6,127 nt of DNA, taken from NCBI GenBank assembly GCA_964520885.1, contig CAZFQD010000127.1, positions 1 to 6,127 on the forward strand. The letters are read 5' to 3'. Every line of letters starts with the position of its first letter. Within the stretch, counting starts at the first letter, position 1. Under the pieces are notes generated by a model. That model saw only the letters and a program-made list of their open reading frames with translations. It was not told the origin of the DNA and ran no database searches. Source of the stretch: CAZFQD01 sp964520885 (lineage in GTDB: Bacteria > Bacillota > Clostridia > Oscillospirales > SIG519). This document shows, piece by piece, positions 1-6,127 of this stretch. The translations under genes and the position numbers were made by a program.

Positions 1-1517
1 TAAATTGCTAAATCTCCTGGTGCTATTGTAACTGTTTGATTTGCACTTGTTGTTAACATTTGTCCAGTTCGTAAATCCTTTACCCATTTTACAGTAGATT
101 TTCCTTTATAAACAATATCTATAGCTTGCGATTTTGATTGATCAATAATAGGGAGCATACGGCTTTCCTTTTTAACACCTTCATTATTGATAAGAGTTAA
201 AATAATACTCTCATTTTTTACATTGATTATATATTCTATCTTACCAGATATCGTAAAAGGAATGAATTTTTCTGTAATTTCAGTCAAAATATCATCAAGC
301 TCAACAGTGTAAAAATCAGGTCCGTAAACAATTATGCTTCCTTTTTTGTAATCATAATCATATCTGTTCCTATCATCTCTTTTTACAATCTCAGGGAAAA
401 ATTTTAAATATGATGAATTAATGACAAGAGTTCCCCCTTGGCTAACATATTCCATAATCCTTGACACTTCTTCTGTTTTAAAATCAATATCACCAGAGAG
501 AATTATAACAGGATAGCTATTTATAACCTCCTGTGATGCATTTTGTAATATTATATCACAGGTATCACCATAAGGGCTATTTGTTAGAAATCCAGTTTCT
601 TGTCTTCGCCATGTAAACCATGAGCCAGGGAAAAATTTATCTATGAGTGACCATGTAAGATTATCCCCATCGTTATAAGGGAAAATCTCAAATGCTTTTT
701 TTATAAAATCACTCCCATAATTTGTACCGTGATAAAAATCAAGCATTATCCCAAAAGGTGTATAAGGTATTCCAATATCTGGATTTGCTTTTGCAAAATC
801 ATTGAATTCTTTACCTACCTCGCCAAGAGGTGAAATCTTATAATTTCCATCACTGTTCAATTCAGGATAAAAGAAGTTACAGCCTCCACCTTCTGCAACA
901 ATCCAACATGCTCCTGACATATAGCTCATAAAATATGAGCGTTTAAATAAACTTAAAGAATGTCCAAATGTATCTCCACTTGCAATTCCCCATATGGCTT
1001 GACCGCTATAATCAAGCATACCCCAATCATCAAACCATGGGGAAACATCAACAAACCACGGTTTACCATACTGTCTTGCTGCACCTCTATTAAATGCCAT
1101 TATCATTTGATAGCCCTTTACTACACAGCCTATTTCTGAGCCAATTATATCAAAGCCAAATTCTGCTGCATAATGTTGATAAGTCAAATGCCCATTTATT
1201 GACTTCCAAGGGTGTTCCTTACCCTTTATGTAATATTCATATAGAAAATTCTCCATTATAATTAAAGCCTCTTGTCTATTAGCTGGCTTGTTCTTTTCAA
1301 AACCACCTTCACAAAAGAAAAATGTATTTGCCCACTCCTCTGCTGCAGCTTTACAGGGTATTTCTTTTGATTCGCCAAGCTCTAAATTCTTTATACTTCT
1401 TTTTACAAGTTCAACATCATATGGTCTGTAATCTAAAACTTGAACTTCAAAAACAAATCCATTTTCATCAATTAAAGGTGTTTTCCATATTTTTTTATCC
1501 AAAATTAAATTTGACAT
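1..1517 (-). CDS. Glycosidase-like protein, cytoplasmic paralog A (3' end cut by window edge)
   Basis: The frame is open from an ATG at 1517 to the left edge, giving 505 codons. The last visible residues (APGDLAI) match the C-terminal ends of the two paralogs in this window, so only about four or five codons plus the stop should be missing. The start is set by GGAGG 7 nt upstream. There is no signal peptide: the conserved domain begins almost at once (IWKTPLID at residues 10-17). Residues about 20-245 look like a (beta/alpha)8 barrel, with glutamates at strand ends in SEIG (E128) and VAEGGG (E209) as candidate catalytic residues. Next comes a GATase-like region with SYPVIILSGDI and YVSQGGTLVIN, as in the middle domain of GH42 beta-galactosidases, then a C-terminal beta domain (KWVKDLRTG). 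It aligns with the 604-residue lipoprotein almost without gaps after that protein's linker. The gene lies 2 nt behind the upstream hydrolase gene, so the two are probably translationally coupled. A glycoside hydrolase role is inferred from architecture; the substrate is unknown and a non-catalytic role is possible. Confidence 0.85.
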   Translation of the reverse strand, partial: MSNLILDKKIWKTPLIDENGFVFEVQVLDYRPYDVELVKRSIKNLELGESKEIPCKAAAEEWANTFFFCEGGFEKNKPANRQEALIIMENFLYEYYIKGKEHPWKSINGHLTYQHYAAEFGFDIIGSEIGCVVKGYQMIMAFNRGAARQYGKPWFVDVSPWFDDWGMLDYSGQAIWGIASGDTFGHSLSLFKRSYFMSYMSGACWIVAEGGGCNFFYPELNSDGNYKISPLGEVGKEFNDFAKANPDIGIPYTPFGIMLDFYHGTNYGSDFIKKAFEIFPYNDGDNLTWSLIDKFFPGSWFTWRRQETGFLTNSPYGDTCDIILQNASQEVINSYPVIILSGDIDFKTEEVSRIMEYVSQGGTLVINSSYLKFFPEIVKRDDRNRYDYDYKKGSIIVYGPDFYTVELDDILTEITEKFIPFTISGKIEYIINVKNESIILTLINNEGVKKESRMLPIIDQSKSQAIDIVYKGKSTVKWVKDLRTGQMLTTSANQTVTIAPGDLAI

Positions 1518-1519
1518 TT

Positions 1520-3427
1520 TTATTCCTCCATATATTCCTTTAATGGTGTTTCAATTTTATATGTATCCATATCTAAATCAATTGTAATCACTGTTCCATC
1601 GGCAAATGTTGAAAACTGCTTGCGATAACTATTATTTAGAAACCCATGCTTTATCATTGCCAGTGTTCCAACTCGTTTATGTAGTTCAAGCACAATTTTC
1701 CCTCGTTCAATATTCTCGTCGGTCTCATCTATGGCATAAGTAATTGTTCCAGCGTTTAATAAAGCGTGAAGGAATCCCCAATCTGTATCTGGTATTCCCC
1801 ATCCACCTTTGCTCTTTTTTAAACCATACCATGGAACAACAATCGTTTCATGATATACAAGACTAAATAAAGGAACTGGAACCCCATTGCTTTTTTCACC
1901 ACCAAGCTCAGGCCACATTGGATATGGTGAATGATGACATAAATCAAGAACATTTACCATACAATCAACTGTTTCTTCAGAACTGGCAATTATACCTAAT
2001 GAGCGAAGATACCCAAATACTTCCCTTCGCCACTGCATACATTCTTTTCTTGTCATGGTATGTAGTTGATTAAAACATTCATCAAGCTCAATTACAGAAA
2101 AAACATCTAAATATGAGCCGTCAATAACAATTCCTAATTCCTTTAATCTGGAATAATTTCGTTTTACATAATGGGTTGCAAGTGAATTGCAAAGAAAAGA
2201 TTGCCTGCCTCCATGCCATGTTGTATCTCCTGGAATATTTCCGTCAATATCTAAAATAGCTTGATTTTCATTATATGTTTTAGCATCATGAAAATAATCT
2301 CGGTACATATCATGAATACCAAAATAATAACCCAACTTTTTACATGTCTCTGAAAGCTCTTTCATTCCTTGTGCACCGCCAGCATTTTCACATGGAGGAA
2401 ATACATCAGGGTGGAAGTTATCATATCCCCGCTTACCCCATCCGTCAAGATGCAGATAAGCATTATCAACACCTTTTTTCTTAAGTTTTTCAAGCTGCCG
2501 TGCCCTCTCTTTAAAAGAAACAACAGAGTCATTTTTGGTTATATCATCTTTATTATAATATAAAGTATCCTCTTCAATATGTATGCAAATAGCTGTATTA
2601 ATAATTGGAGTTCCCAAAAGTCCAGCTACCTTTGGATTTTTAACAATTTTTTCTTGCAAAGTAACAAATTCACCTTTTTGCTTTGCGTAATTTTTATATT
2701 CTTCACAAAAATTATTGTAATCACAATCCAACATAAATGTATATTTACATACCCTTTTATATGAAAATTTACCCAAGCTATTACGCCAAACATTACTTAT
2801 TTTAGTGTTTCCACAAGGTATATGGTCAAGTTTATAAGATGCATCCCAAGGAGTTTCTATAATACATATATAACCTATATTATCAAATACTTGCCCCCAC
2901 CACGGCATATATGCATCTCGTTCGTACAATTTTCCCTCATTATAGGTTACAATTGTTTTATCCCATTTTGCAGGAATTAACATACCTTGCATCATTGGTA
3001 TTACTGTGTATCCATTTTGATCCTCATAATTAAAGGCAATATTAGATGGCCAGTTGACAAATTCAAGCATTCCTTTACTATCATTCAAAACCTCAATTTC
3101 AAAACGCAAATCACCTTTGTAATTGTCCAACCATATTAGGGTGTGAATTTCTATATCCAGTTTAACTTCTTTTATATAAAAATCTCTATATATCGCTATT
3201 ACTCCTTCACCTATGCCCGATTTATATTCCCGCAAAATAATTTTTTTTGCGTTTGTTAATTCAACCTTTATTTTACTACAATTATGATTAATAATAAAAT
3301 TAGGCTTACTTTTATTATCAAAAAACCAATGCTTATTACCATATTGTACGCTAATTTCGCAAATCAAAGGTTTTATTTCTATAATCAATCCATTTTTGCC
3401 CTTAATCTTAAATTCATTAATATTCAT
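1520..3427 (-). CDS. Probable cytoplasmic glycoside hydrolase, GH101/GH129/DUF5696-like
   Basis: This encodes 635 residues. The ATG at 3427 is chosen because AAAGGG sits 8 nt upstream; an in-frame TTG at 3451 would add eight residues but places that site inside the gene. No signal peptide or membrane segment is seen, so it should act in the cytoplasm. Residues 1 to about 260 are beta-rich, as in the N-terminal sandwich of many alpha-glycosidases. Residues about 265-560 look like a barrel with dense motifs: HLDGW (326-330), GYDNFHPD (334-341), HDMYRDY (372-378), GGRQSFLC (406-413), DGSYLDVFS (436-444), SSEETVD (482-488), HHSPYP (498-503) and GGWGIPDTDWGFLHALLN (541-558). A short beta region ends the protein. 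In related Asp-nucleophile families an Asp after strand 4 is the nucleophile and a Glu after strand 5 the acid/base; D441 and E484 or E485 are the natural candidates, by inference. The match to this broad group comes from recalled motif patterns, not a search. Substrate is unknown; an alpha-linked sugar or glycan fragment is the best guess. It lies between two members of another glycosidase-like family, probably in one operon. Confidence 0.85.
   Translation of the reverse strand: MNINEFKIKGKNGLIIEIKPLICEISVQYGNKHWFFDNKSKPNFIINHNCSKIKVELTNAKKIILREYKSGIGEGVIAIYRDFYIKEVKLDIEIHTLIWLDNYKGDLRFEIEVLNDSKGMLEFVNWPSNIAFNYEDQNGYTVIPMMQGMLIPAKWDKTIVTYNEGKLYERDAYMPWWGQVFDNIGYICIIETPWDASYKLDHIPCGNTKISNVWRNSLGKFSYKRVCKYTFMLDCDYNNFCEEYKNYAKQKGEFVTLQEKIVKNPKVAGLLGTPIINTAICIHIEEDTLYYNKDDITKNDSVVSFKERARQLEKLKKKGVDNAYLHLDGWGKRGYDNFHPDVFPPCENAGGAQGMKELSETCKKLGYYFGIHDMYRDYFHDAKTYNENQAILDIDGNIPGDTTWHGGRQSFLCNSLATHYVKRNYSRLKELGIVIDGSYLDVFSVIELDECFNQLHTMTRKECMQWRREVFGYLRSLGIIASSEETVDCMVNVLDLCHHSPYPMWPELGGEKSNGVPVPLFSLVYHETIVVPWYGLKKSKGGWGIPDTDWGFLHALLNAGTITYAIDETDENIERGKIVLELHKRVGTLAMIKHGFLNNSYRKQFSTFADGTVITIDLDMDTYKIETPLKEYMEE
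1525..1529 (-). promoter_or_regulatory. Ribosome binding site of paralog A, inside the end of the hydrolase gene
   Basis: GGAGG lies within the final codons (ATG GAG GAA TAA) of the hydrolase gene, with a 7-nt spacer to the ATG at 1517. A ribosome ending the upstream gene sits on this site, which suggests translational coupling and matched output of the two proteins. Confidence 0.85.
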
Positions 3428-3435
3428 AATTACAA

Positions 3436-3441
3436 CCCTTT
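3436..3441 (-). promoter_or_regulatory. Ribosome binding site of the 635-residue hydrolase
   Basis: AAAGGG with an 8-nt spacer to the ATG at 3427. It is moderate in strength and favours this start over the TTG at 3451, which lacks a comparable site. Confidence 0.7.
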
Positions 3442-3492
3442 CATTCAACAATTACAATTCTTTAAAACATATCTATTCTAAATTAAGTAGTT

Positions 3493-3520
3493 ATTATAAT
3501 CATTTAAAAACCAAATTCAA
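3493..3520 (-). promoter_or_regulatory. Weak candidate promoter before the hydrolase gene
   Basis: TTGAAT (3515-3520) and TATAAT (3493-3498) are spaced by 16 nt, close to a sigma-A promoter. The -35 box overlaps the last codons of paralog B. Such matches are common by chance in AT-rich DNA, so the hydrolase gene may simply be read through from paralog B. Confidence 0.3.
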
Positions 3521-5318
3521 TAATTACCAAATCACCAGGTCCTACGTAGATTGATTGATTGGCATCCGTTTTCAGTGCTTTACCAGTACGTAAATCCTTT
3601 ACCCACTTTACCATACTTTTTCCTTTATAATTAACATCAATTTTTTGTGATTTAGTTCTATCAACAACAGTAGGCTTAGTGCTTTCTTTTGTTACACCTT
3701 CATTATTAATGATTGTTACTATAAGGCTATTGTTTTTAATATTTAATATATATTCAACCTTTCCAGATATAGTAAAGGGTATAAACTTTTCAGCAAGACT
3801 TTTTAAAATAGAATCTAACATGCTAAGATCATAGTTTGGTCCGTATACAATTGCATTTCCTTTTCCTAATGCTATATCATATCTATTTTCATTACTTGTT
3901 TTTTTAAAAACTGGAAAGTAATTCAAATATGCTGAATTAATAACAAGTGTTCCACCCTGTTTTACATAATTTTCTATTCTTTTTGCTTCGGTTGAACTGA
4001 ACTTAATATCTCCGGAAAGAATTATGACAGGATAGCTGTTTATTACCTCTTGCGATGCGTTTTGCAGTATTATATCACATGTATCACCATAAGGACTATT
4101 TGTTAAAGCTCCCTTTTCTGGTCTATACCATGTTTGCCATGAATCGGGGAAGAATTTATCAATAAGAGAATATGTAATGTTATCACCATCATTATATGGA
4201 AAGTATTCAAATGCTTTCTTTAAATAAACACTTCCATAATTTGTGCCATGATAATAGTCAAGTAATATACCAAAGGGTGCATAAGTAGTCCCTATATCAC
4301 TGTTTGCCTTTGCGAAATTATTAAACTCTTTACCAATTTCTCCAAGTGGTGAAAGCTTATAATTGCCATTATCATCAATTTGTGGATAAAAGAAGTTGCA
4401 ACCTCCAGCTTCTGCAACAAGCCAACTTGCTCCTGACATATAACTCATATAATAGGAACGTTCAAGTAAGCTAAGTGAATGTCCAAATGTATCACCGCTT
4501 GCATCTCCCCATATTTTTTGTCCACTATAATCTAACATCCCAGCACCATCAAACCATGGTGAGACATCTACAAACCATGGCTTATTATACTGTCTCGCCG
4601 CTCCTCGGTTAAAAGCTAATGTCATTTGATAACCTTTTACTAAACAACCTATTTCTGAACCAATAATATCAAAGCCAAATTCTGCTGCGTAATGTTGATA
4701 GGTCAAATGCCCAGTTATTGACTTCCAAGGATGATTAGCCCCCTTAATATATGTATTGTTAAGGAAATTTTTCATAATATCTAATGCTGCTTGCCTAGTG
4801 GCTGGTTTATTATTAGTAAAACCTTTTTGATCCCCAAAGTAAAAAGTGTTTGCCCATTCTTCTGCAGCAGCATTACAGGGTATTTTTTTAGATTCACCTA
4901 AATTTAAATCTTTAATACTATTTTTCACGAGTGTTTTGTTATATGGCTCATAATTCAACACTTGAACCTCAAATACAAATCCATTACTATCAATAAGCGG
5001 TGTTTTCCATATATTATTGTTCAATACATATTGTGACACAATTGCAGTCCCCCCATTATTTGAATTTGATGAGATAGTACTTGTTGTTTTAGTTGATGTT
5101 ATTTTGCCATTATCAGAACTAATTGAACTTTGGTTTATAGCAGAGGTACTTGGGTTAATTTCACTATTAGAACTTGCTGATATTGAAGTAACAGTAGATG
5201 AAAAAATTGAGTTTAATTCAATTTTTTCAGTTTTTTTACAAGAGTTGAAACTCAAAATTAACAAAATAGAAATAAACAATAGTATTATAAAATAGCCAGC
5301 CTTTTTTTTAAACTTCAT
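3504..5318 (-). CDS. Exported glycosidase-like probable lipoprotein, paralog B
   Basis: This encodes 604 residues. The ATG at 5318 is chosen because AAGGAG lies 7 nt upstream; an in-frame TTG at 5351 would place that site inside the gene. The N-terminus is a signal peptide: KFKKK, a hydrophobic stretch at 9-22, then LSFNSC with Cys27. The cysteine fits lipid anchoring, but the lipobox is poor (Phe at -3, Asn at -2). Residues 28-95 form a low-complexity linker with 30 Ser/Thr in 68 residues, typical of surface proteins. The conserved part starts at IWKTPLID (103-110). Residues about 110-340 are a probable (beta/alpha)8 barrel with candidate catalytic Glu222 (GSEIG) and Glu303 (VAEAGG), plus KPWFVDVSPW (246-255). 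Residues about 344-505 are GATase-like (YPVIILSGDI, YVKQGGTLVIN), as in GH42 proteins, and about 512-604 form a beta domain ending in GPGDLVIIEFGF. Its job is probably breakdown or binding of an external glycan. Catalysis is inferred, not shown. It follows paralog C after a hairpin and precedes the cytoplasmic hydrolase gene by 76 nt with no visible terminator. Confidence 0.88.
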   Translation of the reverse strand: MKFKKKAGYFIILLFISILLILSFNSCKKTEKIELNSIFSSTVTSISASSNSEINPSTSAINQSSISSDNGKITSTKTTSTISSNSNNGGTAIVSQYVLNNNIWKTPLIDSNGFVFEVQVLNYEPYNKTLVKNSIKDLNLGESKKIPCNAAAEEWANTFYFGDQKGFTNNKPATRQAALDIMKNFLNNTYIKGANHPWKSITGHLTYQHYAAEFGFDIIGSEIGCLVKGYQMTLAFNRGAARQYNKPWFVDVSPWFDGAGMLDYSGQKIWGDASGDTFGHSLSLLERSYYMSYMSGASWLVAEAGGCNFFYPQIDDNGNYKLSPLGEIGKEFNNFAKANSDIGTTYAPFGILLDYYHGTNYGSVYLKKAFEYFPYNDGDNITYSLIDKFFPDSWQTWYRPEKGALTNSPYGDTCDIILQNASQEVINSYPVIILSGDIKFSSTEAKRIENYVKQGGTLVINSAYLNYFPVFKKTSNENRYDIALGKGNAIVYGPNYDLSMLDSILKSLAEKFIPFTISGKVEYILNIKNNSLIVTIINNEGVTKESTKPTVVDRTKSQKIDVNYKGKSMVKWVKDLRTGKALKTDANQSIYVGPGDLVIIEFGF

Positions 5319-5325
5319 AATAAAT

Positions 5326-5331
5326 CTCCTT
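5326..5331 (-). promoter_or_regulatory. Ribosome binding site of paralog B
   Basis: AAGGAG with a 7-nt spacer to the ATG at 5318. This strong site decides that start over the in-frame TTG at 5351. Confidence 0.85.
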
Positions 5332-5363
5332 AAAAAAACAATATCGTTCAATACCTATGAGTT

Positions 5364-5377
5364 GTGGCTTTTGCCAC
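5364..5377 (-). promoter_or_regulatory. Small leader hairpin GTGGC-AAAA-GCCAC
   Basis: A perfect 5-bp GC-rich stem with an AAAA loop, standing out in very AT-rich sequence 46 nt before the start of paralog B. It could be an mRNA leader structure or an operator half-site pair. Its role is not known and it may be chance. Confidence 0.3.
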
Positions 5378-5459
5378 TAAATAGCTATAGCTGTTATTAA
5401 TAAAAGTTTCTGCTTTTTCTAATGCGAAATAGTATTATTTTTAAATTTATCTTTTCATT

Positions 5460-5490
5460 GTGACCAGGAAAAATACTTTTTCCTGGTCAC
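5460..5490 (-). terminator. Perfect 14-bp hairpin after paralog C, possible terminator
   Basis: A perfect inverted repeat, GTGACCAGGAAAAA, is separated from its complement by a 3-nt loop. It starts 27 nt beyond the stop codon of paralog C and so lies where a transcription terminator is expected. The only run of T is the five inside the stem; neither strand has a U-tract after the hairpin. It may end transcription weakly, act in both directions, or protect the 3' end of the mRNA. Confidence 0.55.
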
Positions 5491-5517
5491 TCATTTCATA
5501 CCTTTTGTTTAATAAGT

Positions 5518-6127
5518 TTAATTGCCAAACTCAAGTATAGTAAACTCTCCCGGTGTAATGGTAACTGTCTGATTTGCACTTGTTGTTAACATTTCTCCAG
5601 TGCGTAAGTCCTTTACCCATCTAACTGTCCCTGTTCCACTATAGGTTATATAAATTATTTGGGTCTCTTCTTCGTCAATATCGGGAACCCCATCTGCTGG
5701 CTTTGTTATTCCTCGATTGTTAATAACCGTTAAAATCATACTCCCATTTTTAATGTTCACTATATATTCCACATTTCCAGATACAGAAAATGGAACTAAT
5801 TGTGTTGTTAAATAACTTAGTATGTCATCTAATTCAGTAGCATCATAATCGGGACCGTAAACCATTGCTATACCGTCTCCATATTCTACATCATATCTGT
5901 CTCCTCCTTCCTCTTCATAAAATTCTGGGAAATCGTCAAGATATGCTGAATTGATTACTAATTTTCCTCCCTGTTCAACATAATTTATTACTCTTGTTAT
6001 CTCACCTTCACTAAAATCAATGTCTCCTGAAAGGATTATAACAGGGTAGCTATTAATTACCTCTTGTGAAGAATTTTGTAATAAAACATCACATGTATCT
6101 CCATATGGGCTATTCGTTAACTGTCCC
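5518..6127 (-). CDS. Glycosidase-like protein, paralog C (5' part beyond the window edge)
   Basis: The reading frame stays open from the right edge to a TAA at 5518-5520, showing the last 202 residues of a longer protein. An internal ATG at 5865 is not the start: codons before it continue the family alignment (LTNSPYGDTC, NSYPVIILSGDI, YVEQGGKLVINSAYL). What is seen is the end of the GATase-like region and the whole C-terminal beta domain (RWVKDLRTG, then a C-terminal LEFGN). The barrel and any signal peptide are outside the window, so location and activity cannot be judged. It is more diverged from A and B than they are from each other, and several loops are strongly acidic (EEEGGD; DIDEEET) where B is neutral or basic. 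Its C-terminal run MLTTSANQTVTI is nearly the same as that of A and unlike B. It is the most upstream gene seen and is followed by a strong hairpin. Confidence 0.88.
   Translation of the reverse strand, partial: GQLTNSPYGDTCDVLLQNSSQEVINSYPVIILSGDIDFSEGEITRVINYVEQGGKLVINSAYLDDFPEFYEEEGGDRYDVEYGDGIAMVYGPDYDATELDDILSYLTTQLVPFSVSGNVEYIVNIKNGSMILTVINNRGITKPADGVPDIDEEETQIIYITYSGTGTVRWVKDLRTGEMLTTSANQTVTITPGEFTILEFGN

Larger units (their letters stand above)
5319..5459 (-). other. AT-rich leader of the lipoprotein operon
   Basis: This is the gap between the hairpin and the start of paralog B. It should hold the promoter and 5' leader of B if the hairpin terminates. I found no clear -35/-10 pair. 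Two small symmetric elements stand out: a hairpin GTGGC-AAAA-GCCAC at 5364-5377 and the palindrome AGCTATAGCT at 5383-5392. I do not recognise a known riboswitch class here. Confidence 0.4.

Noticed and set aside
1..1517. Paralog A as a decayed copy of B that lost its signal peptide
   Set aside because: It has an intact frame, its own strong ribosome binding site and a coupled start, so it looks like a functional cytoplasmic gene.
1322..1543. 73-codon plus-strand frame, and similar frames at 2369-2563, 2579-2764 and 3284-3481
   Set aside because: All lie antisense to strongly conserved coding sequence and show no start signals or domains.
3428..3451. Upstream TTG start for the 635-residue hydrolase
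   Set aside because: The AAAGGG site lies between this TTG and the ATG at 3427, which fits the ATG.
5017..5295. 92-codon plus-strand frame opposite the start of paralog B
   Set aside because: It mirrors the signal peptide and low-complexity linker of B; no ribosome binding site and no recognisable protein features.
5319..5351. Upstream TTG start for paralog B
   Set aside because: It would place the strong AAGGAG site inside the gene and put 11 extra residues before a standard signal peptide.
5319..5459. A riboswitch in the leader of paralog B
   Set aside because: The GGCAAAAGCCAC stretch briefly recalled a c-di-GMP-I aptamer part, but the remaining conserved elements are absent and the leader is too AT-rich and short on paired regions.
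5518..5865. A stand-alone 115-residue gene
   Set aside because: The frame continues without a stop to the window edge with clear family similarity, so the ATG at 5865 is internal.

Overview
The window is AT-rich (about one third G+C by eye). All its genes lie on the minus strand. They have strong Gram-positive ribosome binding sites (AAGGAG, GGAGG), and one product looks like a lipoprotein with a Ser/Thr-rich linker. This fits a low-GC Firmicute, most likely a carbohydrate-degrading member of the Clostridia. The genus cannot be fixed from the sequence.

Layout in the direction of transcription, right to left: (1) the 3' end of a gene (paralog C, 5518-6127, cut by the right edge); (2) a 199-nt gap holding a perfect 14-bp hairpin and an AT-rich leader; (3) a complete gene for a 604-residue probable lipoprotein (paralog B, 3504-5318); (4) a 76-nt gap; (5) a complete gene for a 635-residue probable cytoplasmic glycoside hydrolase of the Asp-nucleophile alpha-glycosidase type, resembling GH101/GH129/DUF5696 (1520-3427); (6) after only 2 nt, paralog A (1-1517), a version of paralog B with no signal peptide, cut by the left edge a few codons before its expected stop.

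Paralogs A, B and C are one protein family. A and B share a probable (beta/alpha)8-barrel glycosidase-like region, a GATase-like region of the kind found in GH42 beta-galactosidases, and a C-terminal beta domain. Only the last two parts of C are visible. B is built for export, with a signal peptide, a cysteine and a roughly 68-residue Ser/Thr linker. A starts directly at the conserved domain and should stay in the cytoplasm. A working model is that B (and perhaps C) acts on a glycan at the cell surface, while the 635-residue enzyme and A process imported fragments inside the cell. No transporter or regulator is visible, so the substrate is unknown. The rest of the window is short gaps; no RNA gene, mobile element or CRISPR array was seen.
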